A stretch of 64,000 nucleotides of DNA from JACVRW01 sp963734025 (GTDB taxonomy: Bacteria; Actinomycetota; Thermoleophilia; Solirubrobacterales; Thermoleophilaceae). The notes beneath the pieces were generated by a model. That model worked only from the letters and a program-made list of their open reading frames with translations. It was not told the DNA's origin and searched no databases. The stretch lies in contig CAVTFR010000007.1 in NCBI GenBank assembly GCA_963734025.1, positions 27,680 to 91,679 of the forward strand, given 5' to 3'. Positions 25,386 to 33,094 of this stretch are shown here, piece after piece (position 1 is the first letter of the stretch; every line of letters begins with the position of its first letter). The translations under genes and the position numbers were made by a program.

Positions 25386-26519
25386 CTAGGGCCGCTGCAG
25401 CAGCTCGGAGCAGCGCTGCAGGGCCTCGGTGTCCTCCGGCCGTGCGTCGTCGAGGCACTCCGCGTACTCCTTGAAGTCCTCGGCCTCCGGCGTGGTGGTG
25501 CTCTCGGGAGGCAGCTGGCCGCCGCCGCCGTCGCCGTCGCCGTTGTTGGGCGGGACGATCTCGGGGGTCGACTCGCCGAGCGAGTCGTCCGAGCCGCCGC
25601 CGGCGCCGATGCCGCTGCCGAGGCTCTCGAGCACGCTGGCGCCGCCGAGCGAGCGCGTCAGCGCCGAGAGCGGCCGCGCCTTGGCCGGCGCCTCGATCTC
25701 CTGGTCGCCGTTCACGTCCGCGAGCTCGAGCGAGAACTCGAGGGCTCCCGACTCGATGCTCCCGAGCCGCTCACGCGTATTCGCCGGCACCTCGAACTCG
25801 ATGCGGCCGGAGACACGCCGGATCAGGCCGTCCGCCTTGCCGACGTACACATCGAAGCTCGGGTTCTTGACCGACTCGGATATGCCCGCGATCTGCGCGC
25901 CCGTCAGCGGCTCGGGTGGGGCGCCGCCCGTGGCTCCCTCCACGGCGGCGCCGGAGCGCCGCGCGAAGCGGTTGAAGTCGCGCAGGACGCTCTCGACGTC
26001 GAGGACGCCCGAGATGTGGTTGGTCTCGACGCCCGCGACATCTGCGTCGCCCTCGTCCTGCGCGTCCGCGAGCCAGCCGCGCGGGTCCAAGCCGAGCTCC
26101 GAGAGCGAGCTGTCTCGGCTGCGATTGCGGCGCAGGGCCTGGTTGGCGCGCCGCACCTGAGCGGGCGGCTGCTCGTAGTAGACGTCCTGGAACTTGACGA
26201 AGGCTCGGTCGCCGGTGGTGAGCAGGCCGGTGGTGATCGTCTGGCCGCCGCCGTCGGTGCCGATCTTCAGCTCGATGTCCGCCGAGGGCAGCATGTCGTC
26301 GTTCGACCTGAACGGGCCGCTCGCTTGCAGGCGCAGGGGACGCTCGAGCGACGGGCTACCCTCCAGACGGAGCTCGGCGTCGAGCTTGAGGTCGGCGCTC
26401 TCGATCCCGCCGGAGAAGGCCGTGTCGAGCAGGCCCTCGACATCGTCACGGTCCTCGTCTCCGCCGCAGGATGCAAGCGCCACCGTGGCGAAGAGCAGGA
26501 CGAACAACAGGCGGCGCAC
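25386..26519 (-). CDS. Lipoprotein, LppX/LprG-like fold candidate
   Basis: 377 residues from GTG 26519. Signal peptide RRLLFVLLFATVALASCGG has a good lipobox (LASC). Then DDVEGLLDTAFSGGIESADL and LKLDAELRLEG begin a beta-rich domain that includes LQASGPFRSNDDMLPSADIE, DRAFVKFQDVYYEQP and a second half with VKNPSFDVYVGKADGLIRRV. The layout resembles mycobacterial LppX/LprG lipid carriers. The C-terminal ~80 residues are Gly/Ser/Pro-rich with two Cys. It is clearly related to the lipoprotein at 56787-57668 and is coupled to a glycolipid-binding-like protein, which fits a lipid-handling role. Confidence 0.8.
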   Translation of the reverse strand: MRRLLFVLLFATVALASCGGDEDRDDVEGLLDTAFSGGIESADLKLDAELRLEGSPSLERPLRLQASGPFRSNDDMLPSADIELKIGTDGGGQTITTGLLTTGDRAFVKFQDVYYEQPPAQVRRANQALRRNRSRDSSLSELGLDPRGWLADAQDEGDADVAGVETNHISGVLDVESVLRDFNRFARRSGAAVEGATGGAPPEPLTGAQIAGISESVKNPSFDVYVGKADGLIRRVSGRIEFEVPANTRERLGSIESGALEFSLELADVNGDQEIEAPAKARPLSALTRSLGGASVLESLGSGIGAGGGSDDSLGESTPEIVPPNNGDGDGGGGQLPPESTTTPEAEDFKEYAECLDDARPEDTEALQRCSELLQRP

Positions 26520-26573
26520 GCGGGGCAGGGTATCCAACCGCAACTCGCCGCCCTGGTCGTGTTGGGTAACCGG

Positions 26574-28145
26574 ATGGGGTACGTCAAGCGAACAGCCCTG
26601 GTCGTGCTGGCGGCGCTCACGCTGAGCGCGGCGCCCGCCTACGCGGACGAGGTCATCGTGGTCGACGGCGGCAAGGCGAAGCGGGTGCAGGATCCGGCGG
26701 TGCCGAGCCGCGCCGAGATCGAGCTGGGCATGCCCGTGGGCGGCCGTGAGCCGCTCGGCCTGAGCGCGTCGGCGGCGAGCACGGTCGGGGCGCGGGCAAG
26801 CGGCGCGACCGCCCGCTCGGCGCGCGCCTGGCGCACGGCGCGCTCGTCGAGCGCGCGCGGGCGCAGGGCCGTCTACGCCGCGCTCAGCCGCGAGCTGCGG
26901 CGCAAGAAGATCAAGGCCGCCGATCACCGCCGCTGGCGGCGCTCGTTCGTGCTGGCGCAGCGGGCGCTCCGCAAGCTGAGCGGCGCGCGCGACACCCAGC
27001 TGCGCTACGTCGCGAACTCGGTCGAGGCGCTGGCGCTCAGCCGCCGGCTCACGCCCACGCGCATGCCGGTCGCCTTCCTCCAGCTCGAGCGCAACCGCCA
27101 GTACTGGCTCCGGCTGCCCTATCCCGCGACGGGCGCGCAGGTCGCCTTCCGCGGCAGCCAGATCCTCTTCCAGTACTTCCCCGGCGAGGGCCTCCAGCTG
27201 CATCCGCTCTCGACCTTCAAGAAGGCGAACGCGCTGCACGGGTTCTGCGAGCGGGGCGAGCCCGAGTGCGACGAGGCGGCGCTGCGGACGATTCTGGACG
27301 AGATGACCGCACTCGCCGTCAAGCGCGGGCGGGGCTTCATCGCCTGGGAGTACCTCTTCTACTTCGGCGGCGGCTACCCGCCCTGGATGAGCGGGATGGC
27401 GCAGGCCACCGGGATCCAGGCGTACGCGCGCGCGTCGCAGCTGCTTCAGGAGCCCGCCTACGTGGGGACCGCGAAGCGCGCGCTCGGCGCCTTCGAGACG
27501 CTCCCGCCCACGGGCGTCCGCACGACCGGGCCGGCGGGCGGCGTCCACTACCTGCAGTACTCGTTCGCGCCACGGCTGTGGATCTTCAACGCCTTCCTGC
27601 AGTCGCTGATCGGCCTCCACGACTTCGCGCGGATCACGGGCGACACGCGCGCCCAGCAGCTCTACGACGAGGCCGAGCCCGAGGCGCGCAAGGAGGTCCC
27701 GTTGAGCGACGTCGGCGACTGGTCGCGCTACTCCTACGCAGGCAACGAGTCGACGGCTGAGTACCACGAGCTCCTGCGCGAGTTCCTCCAGAGCATGTGC
27801 ACGCGCCGGCTCGGCTCCGAGTACTGCGACTACGCGCGCCGCTACCGCGGCTATCAGGTCGACCCGCCGGTCCTGACCTACCGCGGCCCCGACCTCGCCG
27901 CCGCCGACACCCCGGTGGCGATCTCGTTCAACGTTTCGAAGCTGTCGGCCGTCGAGCTGACGGTCACGCGCCCGGACGGTCGTGTCGTGTTCAGCCGGCT
28001 CGCCACCTTCCGGCGCGGGAACGGCTCGTTCAGCTGGACCCCGAGGGGGCCCGGCGTCTTCACCGTCAGCCTCGGCGCGAAGGAGCTGCGCACGGGCTAC
28101 GGGAAGAAGGATCGGGTCAGCGCGGAGGTCGAGGTCACGAACTAG
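26574..28145 (+). CDS. Exported D-glucuronyl C5-epimerase-domain protein
   Basis: 523 residues. Signal peptide (VKRTALVVLAALTLSAAPAYA) and a basic, Ala/Ser/Arg-rich linker to ~130, then an alpha/alpha-toroid of the C5-epimerase C-terminal family (~160-430): LPYPATGAQVAFRGSQILFQ, LQLHPLSTFKKANALHGFCE, FIAWEYLFYFGGGYPPWMSG, and LQYSFAPRLWIFNAFLQSLI. A C-terminal Ig-like beta domain (~440-520) follows. In animals the domain flips uronic acids in heparan sulfate; bacterial homologues may act on cell-wall polysaccharide. It is followed 13 bases later by the ArsA gene. Confidence 0.85.
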   Translation: MGYVKRTALVVLAALTLSAAPAYADEVIVVDGGKAKRVQDPAVPSRAEIELGMPVGGREPLGLSASAASTVGARASGATARSARAWRTARSSSARGRRAVYAALSRELRRKKIKAADHRRWRRSFVLAQRALRKLSGARDTQLRYVANSVEALALSRRLTPTRMPVAFLQLERNRQYWLRLPYPATGAQVAFRGSQILFQYFPGEGLQLHPLSTFKKANALHGFCERGEPECDEAALRTILDEMTALAVKRGRGFIAWEYLFYFGGGYPPWMSGMAQATGIQAYARASQLLQEPAYVGTAKRALGAFETLPPTGVRTTGPAGGVHYLQYSFAPRLWIFNAFLQSLIGLHDFARITGDTRAQQLYDEAEPEARKEVPLSDVGDWSRYSYAGNESTAEYHELLREFLQSMCTRRLGSEYCDYARRYRGYQVDPPVLTYRGPDLAAADTPVAISFNVSKLSAVELTVTRPDGRVVFSRLATFRRGNGSFSWTPRGPGVFTVSLGAKELRTGYGKKDRVSAEVEVTN

Positions 28146-28158
28146 AGTCCGGCGCTTC

Positions 28159-29322
28159 ATGGCGCCCCGGACCATCCTCTACACGGGCAAGGGCGGCGTC
28201 GGCAAGACGAGCGTCGCCGCCGCGAGCGCGCGTCGCTGCGCCGCCGCCGGGCTGCGCACGGTCGTGCTCTCGACCGACCCGGCGCACAGCCTCTCCGACT
28301 CGCTCGAGGCGGAGCTCGGCGCCGAGCCGGCGCCGGTCGCCGACAACCTGTTCGGCCAGGAGGTCCAGGCCCAGGAGGAGATGGAGGCCAACTGGGAGGG
28401 CGTCCAGGCCTGGCTCGGCGACCTCCTGGCCGAGCGCGGCATCGACCGCATCTCGGCCGAGGAGCTGACGGTCCCGCCGGGCATGGACGAGCTCTTCTCG
28501 CTGCTCTGGATCAAGCGCCATCACGAGGAGGGCGAGTTCGACGTCGTGATCGTCGACTGCGCGCCCACCGGCGAGACCCTGCGGCTGCTGTCCTTCCCGG
28601 ACGTCGTGACCTGGTGGCTCGAGCGCATGCTGCCCTCGCAGCGCCGGCTCGCCCCGCTCGCGCGCTCGCTGTTCGACATGCCGCTGCCGGGCGAGGCGGT
28701 GTTCGACGACGTCGAGCGGCTGGCGCGCAACCTGGTGGCGATGAACGGCATCCTGCGCGACCGCGCGCGGACCACGATCCGGCTCGTGATGAGCCCGGAC
28801 CGGATGGTGGTCAAGGAGGCGATGCGGACCTTCACCTACCTGAACCTGTACGGCTACCTGACCGACGCCGTGGTGGTGAACCGGATCCTGCCCGCCGAGG
28901 GCTACTTCGCCGCCTGGCGCGAGGCGCAGGACGAGCAGCTCGGGCTCGTCAGCTCGGCCTTCGACCCGGTACCGGTGCTGACCGCTCCCTACTTCGAACG
29001 CGAGGTGATCGGCGGCGAGATGCTCGACCGGCTCGCCCTGACGCTGTTCGGCGAGCGGGACCCGAGCGCGATCCTGCACGACCGGCTCACGCACGAGCTC
29101 GCCACCGACAACGGGCGTGCGACGTTGCGGGTCGAGCTGCCGTTCGCCGAGCGTGGCGACCTGAGCCTGAAGAAGATCGGGCTCGAGGTGATCGTCCGGG
29201 TCGGCGCCCAGAAGCGAACCATCATGCTGCCGCCGGCGCTGGCCGCCTACGCCACCCAAGGCGCCCGCTTCGAGGACGGGGCGCTCGAGATCGTGTTCGA
29301 GCAGGGCGAAGATGGAAGCTGA
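28159..29322 (+). CDS. ArsA/Get3-type ATPase
   Basis: 387 residues. Deviant Walker A TGKGGVGKTSVAAASAR at ~9-25, switch I STDPAHSLSDSLEAEL, switch II VDCAPTGETLRLLSFPD, and a C-terminal HSP20-like domain (KKIGLEVIVRVGAQKRTIML) as in actinobacterial ArsA-like proteins. There is no arsenite pump, arsR or arsC nearby. The three genes here overlap or abut: ArsA, a 77-residue protein and an acyl-CoA dehydrogenase. The role is therefore probably not arsenic export; Get3-like tail-anchor targeting or a metabolic ATPase are alternatives. Confidence 0.88.
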   Translation: MAPRTILYTGKGGVGKTSVAAASARRCAAAGLRTVVLSTDPAHSLSDSLEAELGAEPAPVADNLFGQEVQAQEEMEANWEGVQAWLGDLLAERGIDRISAEELTVPPGMDELFSLLWIKRHHEEGEFDVVIVDCAPTGETLRLLSFPDVVTWWLERMLPSQRRLAPLARSLFDMPLPGEAVFDDVERLARNLVAMNGILRDRARTTIRLVMSPDRMVVKEAMRTFTYLNLYGYLTDAVVVNRILPAEGYFAAWREAQDEQLGLVSSAFDPVPVLTAPYFEREVIGGEMLDRLALTLFGERDPSAILHDRLTHELATDNGRATLRVELPFAERGDLSLKKIGLEVIVRVGAQKRTIMLPPALAAYATQGARFEDGALEIVFEQGEDGS

Positions 29323-29545
29323 CGGGCCCGACCGCGGCGACGAGCGCCCGGGGATGCCCGATCCGGCCGCGCTGTTCGTCCTCCTCGACGGCATGCGCCG
29401 CGCCGCTCCGCGCGAGCTCGAGGAGCAGGTCACGAAGCTGATCCGGGAGTTCCTGCTGACGCTGCGCGCCCTGATCGACTGGTACCTCGAGCGCCTCGAC
29501 CGGCCGCGCCGCGAGCCGGAGATCGAGGACATCCCGATCGATTGA
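29312..29545 (+). CDS. Small helical partner of the ArsA-type ATPase
   Basis: 77 residues, overlapping the end of the ArsA gene by 11 bases and ending in a TGATG overlap with the next gene. Core sequence DPAALFVLLDGMRRAAPREL is followed by EEQVTKLIREFLLTLRALID and WYLERLDRP: two amphipathic helices, no signal peptide, acidic end. I recall small proteins of this kind downstream of ArsA-like genes in Thermoleophilia. Function unknown; tight coupling suggests a partner of the ATPase. Confidence 0.7.
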   Translation: MEADGPDRGDERPGMPDPAALFVLLDGMRRAAPRELEEQVTKLIREFLLTLRALIDWYLERLDRPRREPEIEDIPID

Positions 29546-30687
29546 TGCAGGACCTGACCCCGGAGCAGGAGGAGATCCGGCGGGTCTGCCGGGAGTTCGC
29601 CGCCAATGAGATCCGGCCCGTGTCGCTCGCGGTCGACGAGGCGGACGTCGAGGTCCCCTACGAGGTGTGGAACAAGGCCGCCGCCATCGGCCTGACCTCG
29701 TTCATGCTGCCCGAGGAGCTCGGCGGAGGCGGTCTGACCGACTGTCTGACCGGCTGCCTCGTGCAGGAGGAGCTCTCGCACGGCTGCGCGGGCATCGGCA
29801 ACCTGATCACGTCGAACGGCTTCTTCGCCGAGCCCGTGCTCGCGCTCGGCGACGAGGCCCAGCAGCGTCGCTGGGTCGAGCCGCTCACCGGCGAGCGGCC
29901 GCCGCTCACGGCGCTCGCCACGACCGAGCCGGAGGCGGGCTCGGACGCGGCCTCGATCCGCACGGCGGCGCGCCACGACGGCGACGGCTATGTGATCAGC
30001 GGCCAGAAGAGCTGGATCTCGAACGGCGGCGTCTGCGACTTCGTGGTCGTGTTCGCGACCGTCGAGCCCGGCAGCGGCTACCGCGGGATTACCGCGTTCG
30101 TGCTCGAGAGCGGCGACGAGGGGCTCTCCTGGGGCCCGCCGATGCGGAAGATGGGCCAGCGCGCGATCGTCAACACGGAGCTCTTCCTCGACGAGGTCGG
30201 CGTGCCCGCCGAGCGCAGGCTCGGCGACGAGGGCCAGGGGTTCCGCGGCCTGATGGAGACCTTCGACCGCTCGCGCGTGACCCTGGGTGCCTCGGCGACC
30301 GGCCTGGCGCGGGCCGCGCTCGAGTACGCGACCGCCTATGCGCGCGAGCGCGTCCAGTTCGGCAAGCCGATCGCCGAGCACCAGGCGGTGAGCTTCCGGC
30401 TCGCCGAGATGGCGCTGCGCGTGGACGCCTCGCGACTGCTCGTCTGGCGCGCGGCGCGCATGCTCGACGCCGGCGAGCGCGCCACCAAGGAAGCGGCGAT
30501 GGCGAAGCTGCACGCCTCCGAGACCGCCATGTGGTGCACCTGGGCCGCGCTGCAGACGCTCGGCGGCTGGGGCTACTCGCGCGAGTACCCGGTCGAGAAG
30601 TGGATGCGCGACGCGAAGCTCGAGGAGATCGAGGAGGGCACATCGGACATCCAGCGCATGGTGATCGCGCGCGGGCTGCTCCGCTGA
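29545..30687 (+). CDS. Acyl-CoA dehydrogenase
   Basis: 380 residues starting at the ATG that overlaps the TGA of the 77-residue gene. Complete fold: LTPEQEEIRRVCREFAANEI, TTEPEAGSDAASIRTAARHD, SGQKSWISNGGVCDFVVVFA, ARERVQFGKPIAEHQAVSFR and LGGWGYSREYPVEKWMRDAK. The catalytic Glu is in IEEGTSDIQRMVIARG. FAD-dependent oxidation of acyl-CoA in the cytoplasm. Being the third gene of an ArsA-led operon is unusual and gives no clue to its substrate. Confidence 0.93.
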   Translation: MQDLTPEQEEIRRVCREFAANEIRPVSLAVDEADVEVPYEVWNKAAAIGLTSFMLPEELGGGGLTDCLTGCLVQEELSHGCAGIGNLITSNGFFAEPVLALGDEAQQRRWVEPLTGERPPLTALATTEPEAGSDAASIRTAARHDGDGYVISGQKSWISNGGVCDFVVVFATVEPGSGYRGITAFVLESGDEGLSWGPPMRKMGQRAIVNTELFLDEVGVPAERRLGDEGQGFRGLMETFDRSRVTLGASATGLARAALEYATAYARERVQFGKPIAEHQAVSFRLAEMALRVDASRLLVWRAARMLDAGERATKEAAMAKLHASETAMWCTWAALQTLGGWGYSREYPVEKWMRDAKLEEIEEGTSDIQRMVIARGLLR

Positions 30688-30691
30688 GCGC

Positions 30692-30871
30692 TCAGCCGCC
30701 CGCGGCGCGCAGGTAGCGCTCCGCAAGCGCCCTCAGCTCGGCGGCGAGCGCGGGGTGGTCACCGGCTTCGAAGTCCTCGTCGACCATCGCCAGCCAGAAG
30801 GCGAGCATGCGTGGCGTGTCGGAGCCGACGCTTGCGAAGCAGCTCTCCTCGTCGATCGCCTCGACCACGAC
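30692..30871 (-). pseudogene. C-terminal remnant of a YafY-type WYL regulator
   Basis: About 59 residues ending in TAA/TGA on the minus strand and reading VEAIDEESCFASVGSDTPRM, then LAFWLAMVDEDFEAGDHPAL and AAELRALAERYLRAAGG. This matches the last segment (WCX extension) of WYL-domain transcriptional regulators, which are normally ~320 residues. Everything upstream (HTH and WYL core) is missing: the recognisable sequence ends near 30871 and epoxide-hydrolase sequence begins on the other strand at about 30882. It is therefore a decayed relic at a deletion or recombination joint. Confidence 0.65.
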
Positions 30872-31973
30872 CGCGGGCGGCACCCGCGCGTTCGAGATCC
30901 ACATCCCCGAGGCCGAGCTCGACGAACTGCGCGACCGGCTCGCCCGCACGCGCTGGCCGCAGGGGCCGGCCGACAGCGGCTGGGAGCGCGGCGTGCCGCT
31001 CGCCTACCTCAAAAGGCTGGCGGAGTACTGGGCGCGCGGCTTCGACTGGCGCGAGCAGGAGCGGCGCCTGAACGAGTTGCCGCAGTTCATCACGGAGATC
31101 GACGGGCAACCGATCCACTTCGTACACGTGCGCTCACCGGAGCCGGACGCCCGGCCGCTGATCCTCACCCACGGTTGGCCGAGCTCGCCGTTCGAGTTCC
31201 TGGAGCTGATCGAGCCGCTCACGGACCCGCGCACCCACGGCGGCGACCCGGCCGACGCCTTCCACGTGGTGCTGCCGTCGCTGCCCGGCTACGGCTTCTC
31301 GACGCCGGTGAGCGAGCCGGGCTGGGGCAACCTGTTCCGGGTGGCGCAGGCGTGGGCCGAGCTGATGAGCCGGCTCGGCTACGAGCGCTACGCGGTGCAC
31401 GGAAGCGACGTCGGCTCGGGCCTCGCCGGGCCGCCGCTCGAGCTCGACGGCCTCGACGCTGCCGACCGCGCGCGCGCCGAGCGCTTCAACGACTTCCGTG
31501 AGAACGGTGTCGGCTACCTGCACATGCAGGCGACGCGGCCGCAGACGCTCGGCTACTCGCTGAGCGACTCTCCCGTGGGCCAGCTCGCATGGATCGTCGA
31601 GAAGTTCCACGAGTGGACCGACCCGGCGAATGAGCTGCCCGAGGAGGCCGTCGACCGCGACCAGCTCCTCACGAACGTGAGCATCTCCTGGTTCACGGGC
31701 GCCGGTGCGTCCTCGGCGCACGCAACCTACGAGGGAATGCAGGCGTGGCGGCAGATGGCGGCCGGCGGCGGCGAGCACGGCGACGGCGGGCCGGCGATGC
31801 CCCCGATGGGAGTCGCGGTGTTCGCGGCCGACACGACCATCCGCAGCGTGATGGATCCGGAGGGCGCGATCGAGCACTGGGCCGAGTACGACCGCGGCGG
31901 CCACTTCCCCGCGATGGAGGTGCCCGAGCTTCTCAGCGAGGACCTGCGCGCGTTCTTCCGCGAGCGGCGCTAG
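30807..31973 (+). CDS. Epoxide hydrolase (alpha/beta fold), probably with altered N-terminus and internal deletion
   Basis: From ATG 30807 the first ~25 residues overlap the WYL remnant antisense and are not family-like; family sequence starts TRAFEIHIPEAELDELRDRL (epoxide hydrolase N-terminal domain). Then ILTHGWPSSPFEFLELI (oxyanion HGxP), VVLPSLPGYGFSTPV, and the nucleophile elbow HGSDVGSG (Asp201). Straight after it, near 31422-31434, homologues I recall have about 25 residues (a strand with HLN or HVN) before PPLELDGL, which are absent here. Later parts are typical: LGYSLSDSPVGQLAWIVEKF, GASSAHATYEGMQAW and EYDRGGHFPAMEVPELL, with the catalytic His. Possibly inactive. Confidence 0.75.
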   Translation: MRGVSEPTLAKQLSSSIASTTTAGGTRAFEIHIPEAELDELRDRLARTRWPQGPADSGWERGVPLAYLKRLAEYWARGFDWREQERRLNELPQFITEIDGQPIHFVHVRSPEPDARPLILTHGWPSSPFEFLELIEPLTDPRTHGGDPADAFHVVLPSLPGYGFSTPVSEPGWGNLFRVAQAWAELMSRLGYERYAVHGSDVGSGLAGPPLELDGLDAADRARAERFNDFRENGVGYLHMQATRPQTLGYSLSDSPVGQLAWIVEKFHEWTDPANELPEEAVDRDQLLTNVSISWFTGAGASSAHATYEGMQAWRQMAAGGGEHGDGGPAMPPMGVAVFAADTTIRSVMDPEGAIEHWAEYDRGGHFPAMEVPELLSEDLRAFFRERR

Positions 31974-33094
31974 CGGGCGGCGCTGCCGGCGAGCTCGGCG
32001 CGCACGGCCGGGAGCGCCTCGGCCACCTGCTCCATCAGCGGCCGCGGCCCGACGGTGATGCGCGCCCAGCCCGCCATGCCCATCTCGGCGCCGGGGCGGA
32101 TGAGGACGCCCCGGCGCAGCAGCCCGTCGATCAGCAGGAGATCGTCGACGCCGTGCTCGACGAGCAGGAAGTTCGCCTCGGACGGGACCGACCGGACCCC
32201 CTCGGCCGCGAGCGCGGCGGCGAGCCACTCGCGCGCCTCGACCGTCGCGCGGCGGCGCTCGGCGACCTCGGCCGGGCGGCCCAGGCTGGCCGTGCCCGCC
32301 ACGAGGGCGGGCCGGTTGACGTTGAAGGGCTCCTGAACCGTCTGCAGATACGGAACGAGCCCGGGCGCGGCGATCGCGTACCCGAGCCGCAGGCCCGCGA
32401 GCCCGAAGATCTTGGAGAACGTGCGCAGCACCACGAGCGGGCGCCCGGCAGCCACGTCCCGCTCGCGACGGATCCGCGTCGCAGGATCGACGTAGTCGAT
32501 ATACGCCTCGTCGGCCACCGCCACGCAGCCCGGCGGCAATGCATCGAGGAACGCGGACCAGTCGGAGGGGTCGATCAGCGAGCCGGTGGGGTTGTTCGGA
32601 TCGCAGATCCACGCGAGCCGGGCGGCGCTGCGCCGCGCGGCGTCCGCGATCCGCTCGAGGTCGAGCCGCAGCTCGGGTGAGGGGACGCGCTCCACGATCG
32701 CCCCGGCGGCCCGCGAGGCCTGCGCGTAGAGCCCGTAGGTCGGCACGGGTACCACGACGCCGTCCCCCGGCGACAGGAAGGCCGAGCACAGCGCGAGGAT
32801 GAGCGTCTGGATGCCGTGCGCGGGCAGGATCTGCTCGGGCCGGGCGCCGGTCTCCGCCGCGATGCCCTCGCGCAGCTCGAGATACGCGTGCTCTGGATAG
32901 GACCAGCTCTCGTCGAGCTCGCTCACGACCGCGTCGAGGACGCCGGGCAACGGCCCGAAGAGGCCCTCGTTCCAGTTCAGCTTGGCCACCTCGTCGAGCC
33001 CGTACTCGCGCTTCAGCTCGTCGACGCTCGGCCCCGGCACGTACGGGCCGAGGTCGATCAGCTGCGGCCGCAGGAGCGCTGCCCAGTCAGTCAT
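31970..33094 (-). CDS. HisC-like class I/II aminotransferase
   Basis: 374 residues, PLP enzyme. LNWNEGLFGPLPGVLDAVVS and SYPEHAYLELREGIAAETG mark the N-terminal arm; LAWICDPNNPTGSLID and ADEAYIDYVDP hold the PLP contacts; the Schiff-base Lys is in RTFSKIFGLAGLRLGYA. It resembles histidinol-phosphate aminotransferase, but no other his gene is near. It is last in an operon led by TetR and a ThDP enzyme, its ATG overlapping the stop of the latter (ATGA). In this setting it more likely transaminates an imported amino acid. Its end overlaps the convergent epoxide hydrolase by 4 bases. Confidence 0.88.
   Translation of the reverse strand: MTDWAALLRPQLIDLGPYVPGPSVDELKREYGLDEVAKLNWNEGLFGPLPGVLDAVVSELDESWSYPEHAYLELREGIAAETGARPEQILPAHGIQTLILALCSAFLSPGDGVVVPVPTYGLYAQASRAAGAIVERVPSPELRLDLERIADAARRSAARLAWICDPNNPTGSLIDPSDWSAFLDALPPGCVAVADEAYIDYVDPATRIRRERDVAAGRPLVVLRTFSKIFGLAGLRLGYAIAAPGLVPYLQTVQEPFNVNRPALVAGTASLGRPAEVAERRRATVEAREWLAAALAAEGVRSVPSEANFLLVEHGVDDLLLIDGLLRRGVLIRPGAEMGMAGWARITVGPRPLMEQVAEALPAVRAELAGSAAR

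Noticed and set aside
25386..28175. 929-codon open frame on the minus strand extending the lipoprotein upstream through the C5-epimerase gene
   Set aside because: Only the last 377 codons (from GTG 26519) have a signal peptide and domain; the rest is antisense to a clear gene and is Arg/Ala/His/Gln-rich, as expected of the shadow frame in very high-GC DNA.
28159..29322. Arsenic-resistance locus
   Set aside because: The ATPase is ArsA-like, but there is no arsB/acr3, arsC or arsD, and the neighbours are metabolic.
28135..30726. 863-codon open frame antisense to ArsA and acyl-CoA dehydrogenase
   Set aside because: Shadow of well-recognised plus-strand genes; no domain in the translation.
31970..33094. 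Histidine biosynthesis gene (hisC)
   Set aside because: The fold is HisC-like, but the gene is in a TetR-controlled operon with a ThDP enzyme and no other his gene, so the symbol is not given.
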